Part shown: piece by piece, positions 1 through 6,388 of the stretch | How positions within the stretch are numbered: position 1 is the first letter of the stretch | Layout of the letters: the number at the start of each line of letters is the position of its first letter | Source: Hyphomicrobiales bacterium | Lineage (GTDB): Bacteria > Pseudomonadota > Alphaproteobacteria > Rhizobiales > Beijerinckiaceae | DNA length: 6,555 bases | Assembly (NCBI GenBank): GCA_900299065.1 | Contig: OMIJ01000214.1 | Location: 1 to 6,555, forward strand | Direction: 5' to 3' | The notes under the pieces: model-generated | Database searches by the model: none | The model's input: only the letters and a program-made list of their open reading frames with translations | What the model was told of the DNA's origin: nothing | Translations under genes and position numbers: made by a program

Positions 1-1206
1 CAGGGGTGGTAGGATCAAATCGCTGGCGCTGACAGCGGGCACATCAATCATCAGATCAAAGCGATCCAGCAAGGGGCCGGAGAGGCGCGCCAGATAATTG
101 GCAATGCAACGCTCATTGGGTTGTCTTTTGCAGGCATAGCCGGGTTCAGTCGCATGGCCGCAGCGGCAGGGGTTCATAGCCGCGATGAGCTGAAAGCGGG
201 CGGGATAATTGGCGCGATGATTGGCTCGAACAATGGCGACCTCGCCTGTTTCGAGCGGCTGGCGCAGGCTATCGATCACTTGTGGCTGGAATTCAGGCAA
301 TTCATCGAGAAACAAAACGCCATTATGGGCGAGGGAAATTTCACCCGGGCGGGCACCTATGCCGCCGCCGACCAAAGCTGGCATTGAGGCGGAATGATGG
401 GGTGCGCGAAAGGGCCGCCGATCCGTCAAGGCGCCATCAGCCAAAAGGCCGGCAATTGAATGGATCATCGAGACTTCGAGCAATTCAGCCGGGCTGAGGG
501 CTGGCAGTATAGAGGGCAAGCGCGCGGCCAGCATGGATTTGCCTGAGCCCGGCGGGCCGGTCATCAAAAGATTATGGCCGCCGGCAGCGGCGATTTCGAG
601 GGCGCGTTTGGCACTCTCCTGCCCCTTGATATCGCGCAGATCCGGTTGCGGGCCTGCGGGCAGGCGTATGGCCGGTTCGGGGCGGGCCATGACTTGCGTG
701 CCGGCAAAATGATTGGCGATCTGGATGAGTGAACGCGGGGCTAAAATATCAATCTCGGCAGAGGCCCAGGCCGCTTCGGGCCCGCTGGCAAAAGGGCATA
801 TCAGACCATGCCCCCTGACATTGGCTGCAACTGCTGCAGGCAAAGCGCCAGCAACGGGAGTGATTGTACCATCCAGCGCCAATTCGCCTAGAATTGTAAA
901 ATTCTGCAAGGCATCGGCTGGAATAGCCCCAATCGCGGCCATAATCCCTAGGGCAATCGGCAGATCATAATGACTGCCCTCTTTGGGCATTTCGGCAGGG
1001 GCGAGATTGACGATGATCCGCCGCGCTGGAAGAGCTAGTCCGGAGGCGTTGAGCGCCGCCCTGACGCGCTCGCGCGATTCCGTGACGGCTTTATCAGCGA
1101 GGCCGACAAGGGTGAAGCCGACATTGCCGTTCGCAATCTGCACTTGCACATCAATTGGCCGGGCTTCAATGCCCTCAAATGCCACTGTTGCGACCCGTAC
1201 AACCAT
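1..1206 (-). CDS. comM: ComM/YifB family Mg-chelatase-like AAA+ ATPase, N-terminal 402 residues (3' end outside window)
   Basis: Reading the minus strand from the ATG at 1206 gives 402 codons with no stop before the window edge. The N-terminal part (about residues 1-190, beginning MVVRVATVAFEGIEA) has the ChlI/Lon-protease-like domain typical of YifB/ComM, with the conserved stretch AEMPKEGSHYDLPIALG. The AAA+ module follows: Walker A GPPGSGKS at residues 217-224, FRAPHHSAS near 260-270, Walker B VLFLDE at 297-302, a Cys-bearing NPCRCG motif at 345-350 with further Cys at 359 and 367, and LSGPLLDRFDL at 375-385. Full family members are about 500-515 residues, so roughly 100-110 C-terminal residues (Mg-chelatase C-terminal domain) are missing. 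ComM of naturally transformable bacteria is a hexameric helicase that promotes branch migration of incoming DNA; in other bacteria its role is less clear. A Shine-Dalgarno AAGGGG (1213-1218) lies 6 nt before the ATG, which supports this start. The gap to the upstream HAD gene holds its own promoter-like sequence. Family assignment is firm; a role in transformation here is inference. Confidence 0.95.
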   Translation of the reverse strand, partial: MVVRVATVAFEGIEARPIDVQVQIANGNVGFTLVGLADKAVTESRERVRAALNASGLALPARRIIVNLAPAEMPKEGSHYDLPIALGIMAAIGAIPADALQNFTILGELALDGTITPVAGALPAAVAANVRGHGLICPFASGPEAAWASAEIDILAPRSLIQIANHFAGTQVMARPEPAIRLPAGPQPDLRDIKGQESAKRALEIAAAGGHNLLMTGPPGSGKSMLAARLPSILPALSPAELLEVSMIHSIAGLLADGALTDRRPFRAPHHSASMPALVGGGIGARPGEISLAHNGVLFLDELPEFQPQVIDSLRQPLETGEVAIVRANHRANYPARFQLIAAMNPCRCGHATEPGYACKRQPNERCIANYLARLSGPLLDRFDLMIDVPAVSASDLILPPL

Positions 1207-1222
1207 GATAGGCCCCTTAGAT

Positions 1223-1243
1223 TTGTAAACTTACAGTATACAA
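1223..1243 (-). promoter_or_regulatory. Imperfect 21-bp palindrome with -10-like box before comM
   Basis: On the minus strand the half-sites TTGTATACT and AGTTTACAA are separated by GTA. Eight of nine positions are inverted-repeat matches. The left half contains TATACT (1235-1240), a good -10 hexamer about 30 nt before the comM ATG, which would start transcription near 1228 and leave a leader of about 20 nt containing the AAGGGG Shine-Dalgarno. I see no good -35 box at 16-18 nt spacing, so the promoter may be weak or activator-dependent. A palindrome over a -10 box is the usual layout for a dimeric repressor site. TTGTA...TACAA half-sites resemble operators of some GntR-type regulators, but the regulator cannot be named from this window. 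It is not a terminator: the arms are AT-rich and no T-run follows. Confidence 0.45.
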
Positions 1244-1262
1244 TCTGGGTCCACAAGAATGG

Positions 1263-2015
1263 TTATGGATTTTGGGTGCGTGGCAGGCTGGCACTGATCA
1301 GGGCAACAAAACCTGCCAGATCATCGGTGACAAAATCGATATTGGGCGGCTTTTGCGAAATCGTCTCCCAAGCCTCGCGATGGTCTGTCTGCCCCTGTCG
1401 CGGCGTGACCAGCACGGTGCGCATGCCATGGGCAAAGGGCACGGTCAGATTGCGCGCTATATCGTCGAACATGGCTGCTCTCATCGGATCAATGCCATGC
1501 CTATCGAAAAATTTTTCATAGACCTGCGGCGCGGGCTTGGGCACGAGCTGTGCGGCGACAATGTCGAAGACATCTTCGAATAAATGATCAAGGCCCAGAT
1601 GCTGTGTGGTTTTGATTGCATGATCGCGTGAGCCATTGGTGAGGATCAGGCGACGGCCCGGCAATCCGCCTATGGCTTTGGCAAGGCCAAGATCAGGTTT
1701 AATCGAAGAACGATCTATGTCATGGGCAAAATCAAGAAAATGATCGGGATTGATCTGATGATCACGCATCAGACCTTCGAGGGTTGTGCCATAGCGCTGA
1801 TAATAAAATTTCTGCAAAGCGCGCGAAGACAGGCCATCCAGCCCCAACAGATCAGACAAATAGACGGTCATGCGTTCGTCTATTTTGGGCCATAGATCGC
1901 TATCGGCGGGATAGAGGGTATTATCGAGATCAAAGACCCAAATATCCACACCAGCAAAACGGCTGGCTATTTGGGCCTTGACTATTTCAGCTATGGGATT
2001 GGCATCATCGTGCAA
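1263..2015 (-). CDS. HAD-superfamily hydrolase, pyrimidine 5'-nucleotidase-like
   Basis: The 250-residue product has the four HAD motifs in order: motif I DLDNTLYP with D29 (nucleophile) and D31 (acid/base), motif II LTNGS with T126, motif III K160 in VPKPAP, and motif IV FDDIARNL with D184 and D185, which bind Mg2+. A helical cap lies between motifs I and II (about residues 40-105). The DLDNTLYP and FDDxxRNL pattern fits the pyrimidine 5'-nucleotidase/SDT1-like group, which dephosphorylates UMP or CMP and related nucleotides in the cytosol; the substrate is inferred from family. No signal peptide or membrane segment is seen. The first codon is TTG: between the argB TAG stop and motif I there is no ATG, and the only GTG is at V23, too close to motif I. 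The Shine-Dalgarno is poor (AAGAG, ending 12 nt upstream), so translation may depend on termination of argB 30 nt upstream. A nucleotidase gene commonly follows argB in Rhizobiales. A different phosphomonoester substrate is possible. Confidence 0.88.
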   Translation of the reverse strand: MHDDANPIAEIVKAQIASRFAGVDIWVFDLDNTLYPADSDLWPKIDERMTVYLSDLLGLDGLSSRALQKFYYQRYGTTLEGLMRDHQINPDHFLDFAHDIDRSSIKPDLGLAKAIGGLPGRRLILTNGSRDHAIKTTQHLGLDHLFEDVFDIVAAQLVPKPAPQVYEKFFDRHGIDPMRAAMFDDIARNLTVPFAHGMRTVLVTPRQGQTDHREAWETISQKPPNIDFVTDDLAGFVALISASLPRTQNP

Positions 2016-2045
2016 ATGAGGACCGCACTCTTGAGCGTGAAAAAT

Positions 2046-2939
2046 CTATTTAGTGATCAACGTCCCTGCGCCATGATCGGTGAGCAATTCTAGCAGTACC
2101 GCATGTGGCTTTTGACCATCGAGAATAACCACGCCTTCGACGCCCTGCTCAATGGCATAAATGCAAGTCTCGACTTTGGGAATCATGCCGCCTGTAATTG
2201 TGCCATCAGCAATCAGGCTGCGGATTTGCGCAATGTTCAATTCCTTGATCAATTGCTTGTTCTTGTCCAATACGCCGGGCACATCGGTGAGGAACAAAAG
2301 CCGCTTGGCTTTCAGCGCTCCTGCAATAGCCCCGGCAAAAGTATCCGCATTAACATTATAGGTCTCGCCATCAGCACCCTGGCAGACGGGCGCCAGCACC
2401 GGAATGAGCTCGCGGCCCAGCACCTGATCGAGCACTGTTGTATCGACGCGCGAGGGATCGCCAACAAAACCAAGATCAAGTTCGAGATCTTTGTTGGAGG
2501 CTGCATCATGCACATGGGTGACTTTGGTCGCTGTGACCATATTGCCATCTTTGCCGCACAGACCAATAGCGCGCCCGCCTTCATTATTGATGAAACCGAC
2601 AATCTGTTTGTTGATCGAGCCGGCCAAAACCATTTCGACGATTTCGACAGTGGCTTTATCGGTGATGCGCAGGCCGGCGGCAAATTCTGATTTGATTCCC
2701 AGCTTGGCCAGCATGGCGCCAATCTGCGGGCCGCCGCCATGCACGACAACCGGATTGACGCCGGATTGTTCGAGCAGCACCATATCTTTGGCAAAGCTAC
2801 GCGCCATATCTTCCTTGCCCATGGCATGGCCACCATATTTCACAACAATGATGGCATCGTCATAATGCAGCATATGGGGAAGAGCCTGCATCAGTATTTG
2901 CGCCTGTTGTTCGGGCGTGCCTTTCGGGCTTTCTGTCAT
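2046..2939 (-). CDS. argB: Acetylglutamate kinase (N-acetyl-L-glutamate 5-phosphotransferase)
   Basis: This enzyme phosphorylates N-acetylglutamate with ATP, the second step of arginine synthesis, in the cytoplasm. The 297-residue product has the amino-acid-kinase fold signatures: KYGGHAMG with catalytic K34 and the glycine turn, VVHGGGPQIG (65-74), GLRITD (89-94), GLCGKDGN (126-133), NVNADT (195-200) at the substrate/nucleotide site, FLTDVPGV (216-223) and TGGMIPK (249-255) with the second catalytic lysine, K255. About 25 residues precede the KYGG motif, and the C-terminus ends TDHGAGTLITK. This N-terminal helix and C-terminal pattern are known from hexameric, arginine-inhibited enzymes and are absent from the short E. 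coli dimeric form, so feedback inhibition by arginine is likely (inference). The ATG at 2939 is preceded by AGGA at 8 nt. The gene sits 84 nt after engB, a gap with promoter-like and repeated sequence, so it may have its own promoter besides read-through. The stop codon is TAG. Confidence 0.97.
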   Translation of the reverse strand: MTESPKGTPEQQAQILMQALPHMLHYDDAIIVVKYGGHAMGKEDMARSFAKDMVLLEQSGVNPVVVHGGGPQIGAMLAKLGIKSEFAAGLRITDKATVEIVEMVLAGSINKQIVGFINNEGGRAIGLCGKDGNMVTATKVTHVHDAASNKDLELDLGFVGDPSRVDTTVLDQVLGRELIPVLAPVCQGADGETYNVNADTFAGAIAGALKAKRLLFLTDVPGVLDKNKQLIKELNIAQIRSLIADGTITGGMIPKVETCIYAIEQGVEGVVILDGQKPHAVLLELLTDHGAGTLITK

Positions 2940-2971
2940 GGCTTTGATCCTGCCTGGTCGAAATATTTGTC

Positions 2972-2992
2972 TATATGCTCTTTTATATGCTC
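2972..2992 (-). repeat. Tandem 9-bp direct repeat GAGCATATA x2 upstream of argB
   Basis: On the minus strand GAGCATATA occurs twice (2984-2992 and 2972-2980), 12 bp start to start, separated by AAA. A partial inverted copy (ATGCTC, minus strand 3018-3013) lies further upstream. Each copy ends in a TATA sequence that could act as a -10 core (TATAAA, TATAGA). The repeat lies 33-53 nt before the argB ATG. It may be a regulator site or two alternative -10 boxes; nothing in the window decides between these. Confidence 0.5.
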
Positions 2993-3008
2993 ACAGGCGC
3001 AAGCTCAA
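2982..3008 (-). promoter_or_regulatory. argB: Possible weak promoter for argB
   Basis: In the 84-nt engB-argB gap, which is clearly more AT-rich than the neighbouring genes, TTGAGC (3003-3008) and TATAAA (2982-2987) stand 15 nt apart on the minus strand. The spacing is short for a sigma-70-type promoter and the -35 match is moderate, so this is tentative. The small hairpin GCTC-TGATT-GAGC at the start of the gap is not followed by a T-run, so it does not look like a terminator after engB. Confidence 0.25.
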
Positions 3009-3023
3009 TCAGAGCATGAGCCC

Positions 3024-3689
3024 TCATTGGCCTCGCTCGGCCATCAATCGGACAATGGCGGCGCGCAAGTCTTCAATGCCCTCGCCTGACTCGGACGATG
3101 TGAAGAGCACTTCAGGATAGGCGGCGGCGCGTTTGGCTAAGCCCTCTTCAGTTGCCCTGACCCTTGCAGCCTGGTCAGCCACTTTGACGCAATCGCGCTT
3201 GGTCAGGATCACCTGATAGGACATGGCCGAGCGATCGAGCAGATCAAACATTTCCGTGTCAGATTCTTTGAGGCCGTGGCGGCCATCAATCAGTACATAG
3301 ACTCGCGCCAATGTAGGTCGGCCGCGCAGATAAGCGTGGATCAATTTGGTCCAGGTGTCGATCTTGCCCTTGCTGACAGCCGCATAACCATAGCCGGGCA
3401 AATCGACCAGGCGTAAAGGCTCATCAGGTGGTGGTGCACCAAGCGCAAAGAAATTCAATTGCTGTGTGCGGCCGGGCGTATTGGAGACGCGCGCCAGATG
3501 ATGACGATTGGTCAGCGCATTGAGCAAGGAGGATTTGCCGACATTGGATCGTCCGGCAAAAGCAATTTCGGGCGGACCCAATTTGGGCAGGCTGTTAATA
3601 TCGTTGGCCGCCCATATGAATTCGCAAGGGCCAGCAAAAAACTTGCGGCCGATTTCGATATAATCAACGGACTCGTTGTCTTGTGTCAA
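3024..3689 (-). CDS. engB: EngB/YihA/YsxC family ribosome-biogenesis GTP-binding protein
   Basis: This is a TRAFAC-class GTPase needed for late assembly of the 50S ribosomal subunit; in well-studied bacteria it is essential. The 221-residue product shows all G motifs: G1 GRSNVGKS (46-53), G2 within NTPGRTQ (T71), G3 DLPGYG (96-101), G4 TKRD (163-166) and G5 SSESGEG (198-204). The one-domain size matches the family. The first codon is TTG (3687-3689), 4 nt after the yidC TGA. No ATG or GTG is present in frame between there and the G1 motif, and no start codon lies upstream in frame inside the yidC tail that I checked. The Shine-Dalgarno is poor (TGAG), so translation is probably coupled to yidC termination. 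The placement yidC-engB is common in alphaproteobacteria and groups ribosome and membrane biogenesis genes. No membrane segment or signal peptide is seen. Confidence 0.95.
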   Translation of the reverse strand: MTQDNESVDYIEIGRKFFAGPCEFIWAANDINSLPKLGPPEIAFAGRSNVGKSSLLNALTNRHHLARVSNTPGRTQQLNFFALGAPPPDEPLRLVDLPGYGYAAVSKGKIDTWTKLIHAYLRGRPTLARVYVLIDGRHGLKESDTEMFDLLDRSAMSYQVILTKRDCVKVADQAARVRATEEGLAKRAAAYPEVLFTSSESGEGIEDLRAAIVRLMAERGQ

Positions 3690-3693
3690 TTGC

Positions 3694-5484
3694 TCAGCCG
3701 GTTGATTTCGAGAACATATTGCGCAGATTGTCCCAGAGCTCGATCTTGACGCCTGACTTCTTCATGATGACGCCTTGCTGGGTGACCGAGAGCAGATTGT
3801 TCCAGGTCCAATAGATCACCAGACCGGCTGGGAAAGAGCCGAGCATGAAAGTGAAGATCACTGGCATCCAGGCAAACATTTGCTTTTGCACCGGATCAGT
3901 TGGCTCGGGGTTCATCTTCATTTGAATGAACATGGACACGCCCATGATGAGGGGCCAGACGCCCAGATGCAGGAATTGTCCAATCACCGGCAATGTGGTC
4001 GGATCAAAGGGAATAAGGCCAAACAGATTGAACAGATTGGTTGGATCAGGTGAGGACAGATCCTTGATCCAGCCAAAGAAGGGCGCCTGACGCATTTCAA
4101 TGGTGATGAAGATCACTTTATAGAGCGCGAAGAAGACAGGGATCTGCACAATGACAGGCAGACAGCCGGCAATCGGATTGATTTTTTCGCGCTTGTAAAG
4201 CTCCATCAATTCCATTTGCTGCTTTTGCTTGTCATCGGGATAACGCTCGCGGATCGCCGTCATTTGCGGCTGCACGGCTTTCATCTTGGCCATGGAGAGA
4301 TAGCTGCGATTGGCGAGCGGGAAGAATACACCCTTGACCAGCACAGTCACGATGAGAATGGCGATGCCGAAATTGCCAAACACTGTGTAAATGGCATCGA
4401 TGATCCAGAACAAAGGCTTGGTGATGAAATAGAACCAGCCCCAGTCAATGATCAGATCAAAATTTTTGATGCCCAATTTGCTTTGATATGCGTCAATCGT
4501 CCGCGTGACTTTGGCGCCCGCAAACAAATTGTTTGCTACGCTGGCGCTGGTGCCAGGTTCGACAGTGATAGCCTGATCAAGCACTGCAGCCTGATAGGTC
4601 TTGGTGGTTTCACCACTTGAAGAGAAGCTGGCATCAAGCACATGGTTTTGCTCGGGAGCTATGGCGAGAGCCCAATATTTATCGGTCAGGCCAATCCAGC
4701 CACCCGTCCCATTCATGATCTTGGTTGCTTTGGTCTCTTTTTCGATGGAGTCATAGGTGAATTCCTGCACGCGGGACTCGCCGATGACGCCGACAAAGCC
4801 TTCATGCAAGACGGCATAACCTGCCAATGCAGGCTTGCCGATGCGCACGGCTCTGGCATAGGGCGTGAGGGAGACGGCTTGGGGAGATTTGTTCTCAATC
4901 GTTTCAGTGATTTTGAACATAAATTCATCATCCACCGCAATGAGGCGGCGGAAGATCAGGCCTTCGCCATTATCAAAGGTCAGCGTGACTGGTTGGCGGG
5001 GCGTGAGCGTCTGCTTATCTGCGCTCCACAGGCTCTCGGGTGTTGGCACTTTTATAGGAGAGCCAGCCTTGGGGATGAAACCTGTGCTGACGTAATAGGG
5101 ATTTGGCGAGCCATTGGGAGCAAGCAAAACAATATTGGCGCTTTTGGGGTCGGTGGTTTCGCGATAGCCCTTGAGTTCAATGTCATCAATGCGGCCACCG
5201 CGCAGATTGATCGAGCCGGACAAAGATTGTGTATCAAGCTTGACGCGCGGGCTTGTCGCGAGTGCTTCCGCACGGCTCAATTTTGTGGGTGTGGCATTGG
5301 TTTCGGCATTGGGAAGCGCCGGTGTCTCGCTCTTGTCCTGTGGTAACTTTGGACTCGATTCCAGCTTGGCCTGTGTCTCGCGCACATTGGCAATTTGCGG
5401 CTGGGCAAAGAAATGATTCCAGCCAATGATGACCAGCAGGGACAGGCCAATGGCCAGAATGAGATTGCGTGTGTCCTCGGTCAT
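3694..5484 (-). CDS. yidC: Membrane protein insertase YidC/Oxa1
   Basis: YidC inserts and folds inner-membrane proteins, alone or together with SecYEG. The 596-residue product has the Gram-negative layout. TM1 is at about residues 8-27 (NLILAIGLSLLVIIGWNHFF). A linker rich in P, T, K and E follows (about 30-75), then the large periplasmic beta domain (about 80-345). The conserved insertase core follows, with membrane segments near 369-391, 438-460, 498-522 and 536-570. Family signatures seen include ANRSYLSMAKMKAVQPQM, INPIAGCLPVIVQIPVFFALYKV and FPAGLVIYWTWNNLLSVTQQ. The residue matching the groove arginine of E. coli YidC (R366) is lysine here (K384, in VTVLVKGVFFPL); from memory this change is usual in alphaproteobacteria. 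The product is longer than the E. coli protein (548), mainly in the linker and periplasmic part. The ATG start overlaps the rnpA stop as ATGA, so translation is likely coupled. Confidence 0.97.
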   Translation of the reverse strand: MTEDTRNLILAIGLSLLVIIGWNHFFAQPQIANVRETQAKLESSPKLPQDKSETPALPNAETNATPTKLSRAEALATSPRVKLDTQSLSGSINLRGGRIDDIELKGYRETTDPKSANIVLLAPNGSPNPYYVSTGFIPKAGSPIKVPTPESLWSADKQTLTPRQPVTLTFDNGEGLIFRRLIAVDDEFMFKITETIENKSPQAVSLTPYARAVRIGKPALAGYAVLHEGFVGVIGESRVQEFTYDSIEKETKATKIMNGTGGWIGLTDKYWALAIAPEQNHVLDASFSSSGETTKTYQAAVLDQAITVEPGTSASVANNLFAGAKVTRTIDAYQSKLGIKNFDLIIDWGWFYFITKPLFWIIDAIYTVFGNFGIAILIVTVLVKGVFFPLANRSYLSMAKMKAVQPQMTAIRERYPDDKQKQQMELMELYKREKINPIAGCLPVIVQIPVFFALYKVIFITIEMRQAPFFGWIKDLSSPDPTNLFNLFGLIPFDPTTLPVIGQFLHLGVWPLIMGVSMFIQMKMNPEPTDPVQKQMFAWMPVIFTFMLGSFPAGLVIYWTWNNLLSVTQQGVIMKKSGVKIELWDNLRNMFSKSTG

Positions 5485-6026
5485 GATTGCGGGCCTGATC
5501 TCTTAAGTTCGAGGGAGGGCTGAGCCGCCTTGCGGCGATTGGCATGGGTTAGGTCAAAATTTGCAGCACCAGAATTGGCAGAACCAGAATTGACAAGAGC
5601 AGTATTTGTTTGGGTCTTTGCTGTTTTCTGATGTGGTTTTTCATGCAGCTGCTTGATGGTGCGCTGCAGATCCTGGCGCAGATGGGTAAAGTCGCAAGTG
5701 AGCGCTGGCAAACGCGCAACGATCACATAATCAAAATTCTCATGTCCGCCATGATCGCTCAGGCGCAAGGCCTCACGCAAGCGACGTTTGATCTTATTGC
5801 GCACAACGGCCGTGCCGATCTTGCGTGTGACGGTAAGGCCAAAGCGCGGCCCCGTTTCACTCTGGGCAGTGATGGCCTCAGATTTTGAGGCAGAGCGAGG
5901 AGCGCTTTGTAAAGTGAAGGTCGCACAATGGCGACGCACGCCTTTGGCCACATGCAAAAATTGCGAGCGTTTCGTCAGGCGCAGAGGCGCTTTGGAGGCA
6001 ATCGCGCGGGGCCGGGCGCCTGTCAT
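5481..6026 (-). CDS. rnpA: Ribonuclease P protein component, with extended C-terminal tail
   Basis: RnpA binds the catalytic RNase P RNA and helps it remove 5' leaders from pre-tRNAs. From the ATG at 6026 the product has 181 residues. The core runs from LRLTKRSQFLHVAKG (16-29) through FGLTVTRKIGTAVVRNKIKRRLREALR (62-88), which contains the RNR-type helix (RNKIKRRLRE), to FDYVIVARLPA (98-108) and the final helix DFTHLRQDLQRTIKQL (112-127). I chose ATG 6026 because GGGGAG lies 8 nt before it and the family signature begins soon after. The reading frame stays open upstream to a GTG at 6101, which would add 25 residues and overlap rpmH by 26 nt; this is less likely. Typical RnpA is about 110-130 residues. 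Here about 50 residues follow the last helix, rich in K, T, Q, N, S and A and probably disordered, and they include a short repeated segment. The gene overlaps yidC by 4 nt. Confidence 0.94.
   Translation of the reverse strand: MTGARPRAIASKAPLRLTKRSQFLHVAKGVRRHCATFTLQSAPRSASKSEAITAQSETGPRFGLTVTRKIGTAVVRNKIKRRLREALRLSDHGGHENFDYVIVARLPALTCDFTHLRQDLQRTIKQLHEKPHQKTAKTQTNTALVNSGSANSGAANFDLTHANRRKAAQPSLELKRSGPQS
5563..5592 (-). repeat. 15-bp tandem repeat (2 copies) inside the rnpA tail
   Basis: On the plus strand GCAGCACCAGAATTG (5563-5577) is followed directly by GCAGAACCAGAATTG (5578-5592), 14 of 15 bases identical. The unit is a whole number of codons and encodes NSGSA then NSGAA in the RnpA tail. 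It looks like a recent in-frame slippage duplication in a disordered, loosely constrained segment. Confidence 0.8.
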
Positions 6027-6075
6027 CGGGGACGCTCCCCATTGGATGGCCAGAAAAGGAGTCTTGGAGGGCGGA

Positions 6076-6210
6076 TCAGGCCGACAGACGCTTGCGACCA
6101 CGGGCGCGGCGAGCGGCCAAAACCTTGCGTCCGCCTGTTGTGGCCATGCGGGCCCGGAAGCCGTGCCGACGCTTGCGGACGATCTTGCTGGGTTGATAAG
6201 TGCGTTTCAC
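6076..6210 (-). CDS. rpmH: 50S ribosomal protein L34 (GTG start)
   Basis: The 44-residue product MKRTYQPSKIVRKRRHGFRA...RRARGRKRLSA is a full-length bacterial L34, a small very basic protein of the large ribosomal subunit. It has the invariant KRTYQPS start, the RxxHGFRARM segment and the basic RGRKxLSA end. The start is GTG (6208-6210), with GGAG 7 nt upstream. An in-frame ATG at 6237 would add nine residues (MLPQLRSRP) before the conserved start; it has no clear Shine-Dalgarno and such an extension is not usual for L34, so the GTG is preferred. The gene is followed after 49 nt by rnpA, the near-universal bacterial pairing, and is probably the first gene of the cluster. Confidence 0.97.
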   Translation of the reverse strand: MKRTYQPSKIVRKRRHGFRARMATTGGRKVLAARRARGRKRLSA

Positions 6211-6216
6211 AGGCCG

Positions 6217-6235
6217 GCTCCGAAGCTGAGGGAGC
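6217..6235 (-). promoter_or_regulatory. rpmH: Short GC hairpin covering the rpmH Shine-Dalgarno
   Basis: In the rpmH leader, GCTCC (minus strand 6235-6231) can pair with GGAGC (6221-6217) across a 9-nt loop, giving a 5-bp stem. The 3' arm contains the GGAG taken as the Shine-Dalgarno of the GTG start. The stem is short, so it may modulate rather than block initiation. A regulatory role is inference. Confidence 0.3.
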
Positions 6236-6266
6236 ATGAAATTGGGCCCAAATGGCTTTTTTCATG
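6235..6266 (-). repeat. Inverted repeat CATGAAA/TTTCATG in the rpmH leader
   Basis: CATGAAA (6266-6260 on the minus strand) and TTTCATG (6241-6235) form perfect 7-bp arms with an 18-nt loop. The loop side contains the 10-bp palindrome TTGGGCCCAA (6242-6251). It directly adjoins the hairpin over the Shine-Dalgarno and shares base 6235 with it. AT-rich arms and no following T-run argue against a terminator. It may be a leader structure or chance. Confidence 0.35.
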
Positions 6267-6388
6267 TCCAAATTGTTTACGAGGTCGCGTGCCAAGACTT
6301 TGCTCATCAGCCTGAGGACTGACAATCCACTGATTGCCAAAATTTACGCCAAAGAGCGATGTCGGCGGCGCCGAAATCGAGTGGGGCC

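Noticed and set aside
2103..2690. 195-codon plus-strand open frame inside argB
   Set aside because: Antisense shadow of conserved ArgB codons; no motif and no credible control signals.
4642..5346. 234-codon plus-strand open frame inside yidC
   Set aside because: It is antisense to a clearly conserved YidC periplasmic domain and has no recognisable domain; it is explained as a shadow of the coding bias.
6027..6101. Extended rnpA start at GTG 6101 overlapping the end of rpmH
   Set aside because: The frame is open, but the ATG at 6026 has a strong GGGGAG Shine-Dalgarno and the conserved RnpA region begins soon after it; the extra 25 residues resemble no RnpA sequence I know. Overlapping rpmH/rnpA is known in Thermus, so it is noted.
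6211..6237. Upstream in-frame ATG for rpmH (adds MLPQLRSRP)
   Set aside because: L34 almost always begins with the KRTYQPS segment, and the GTG directly before it has GGAG at 7 nt.
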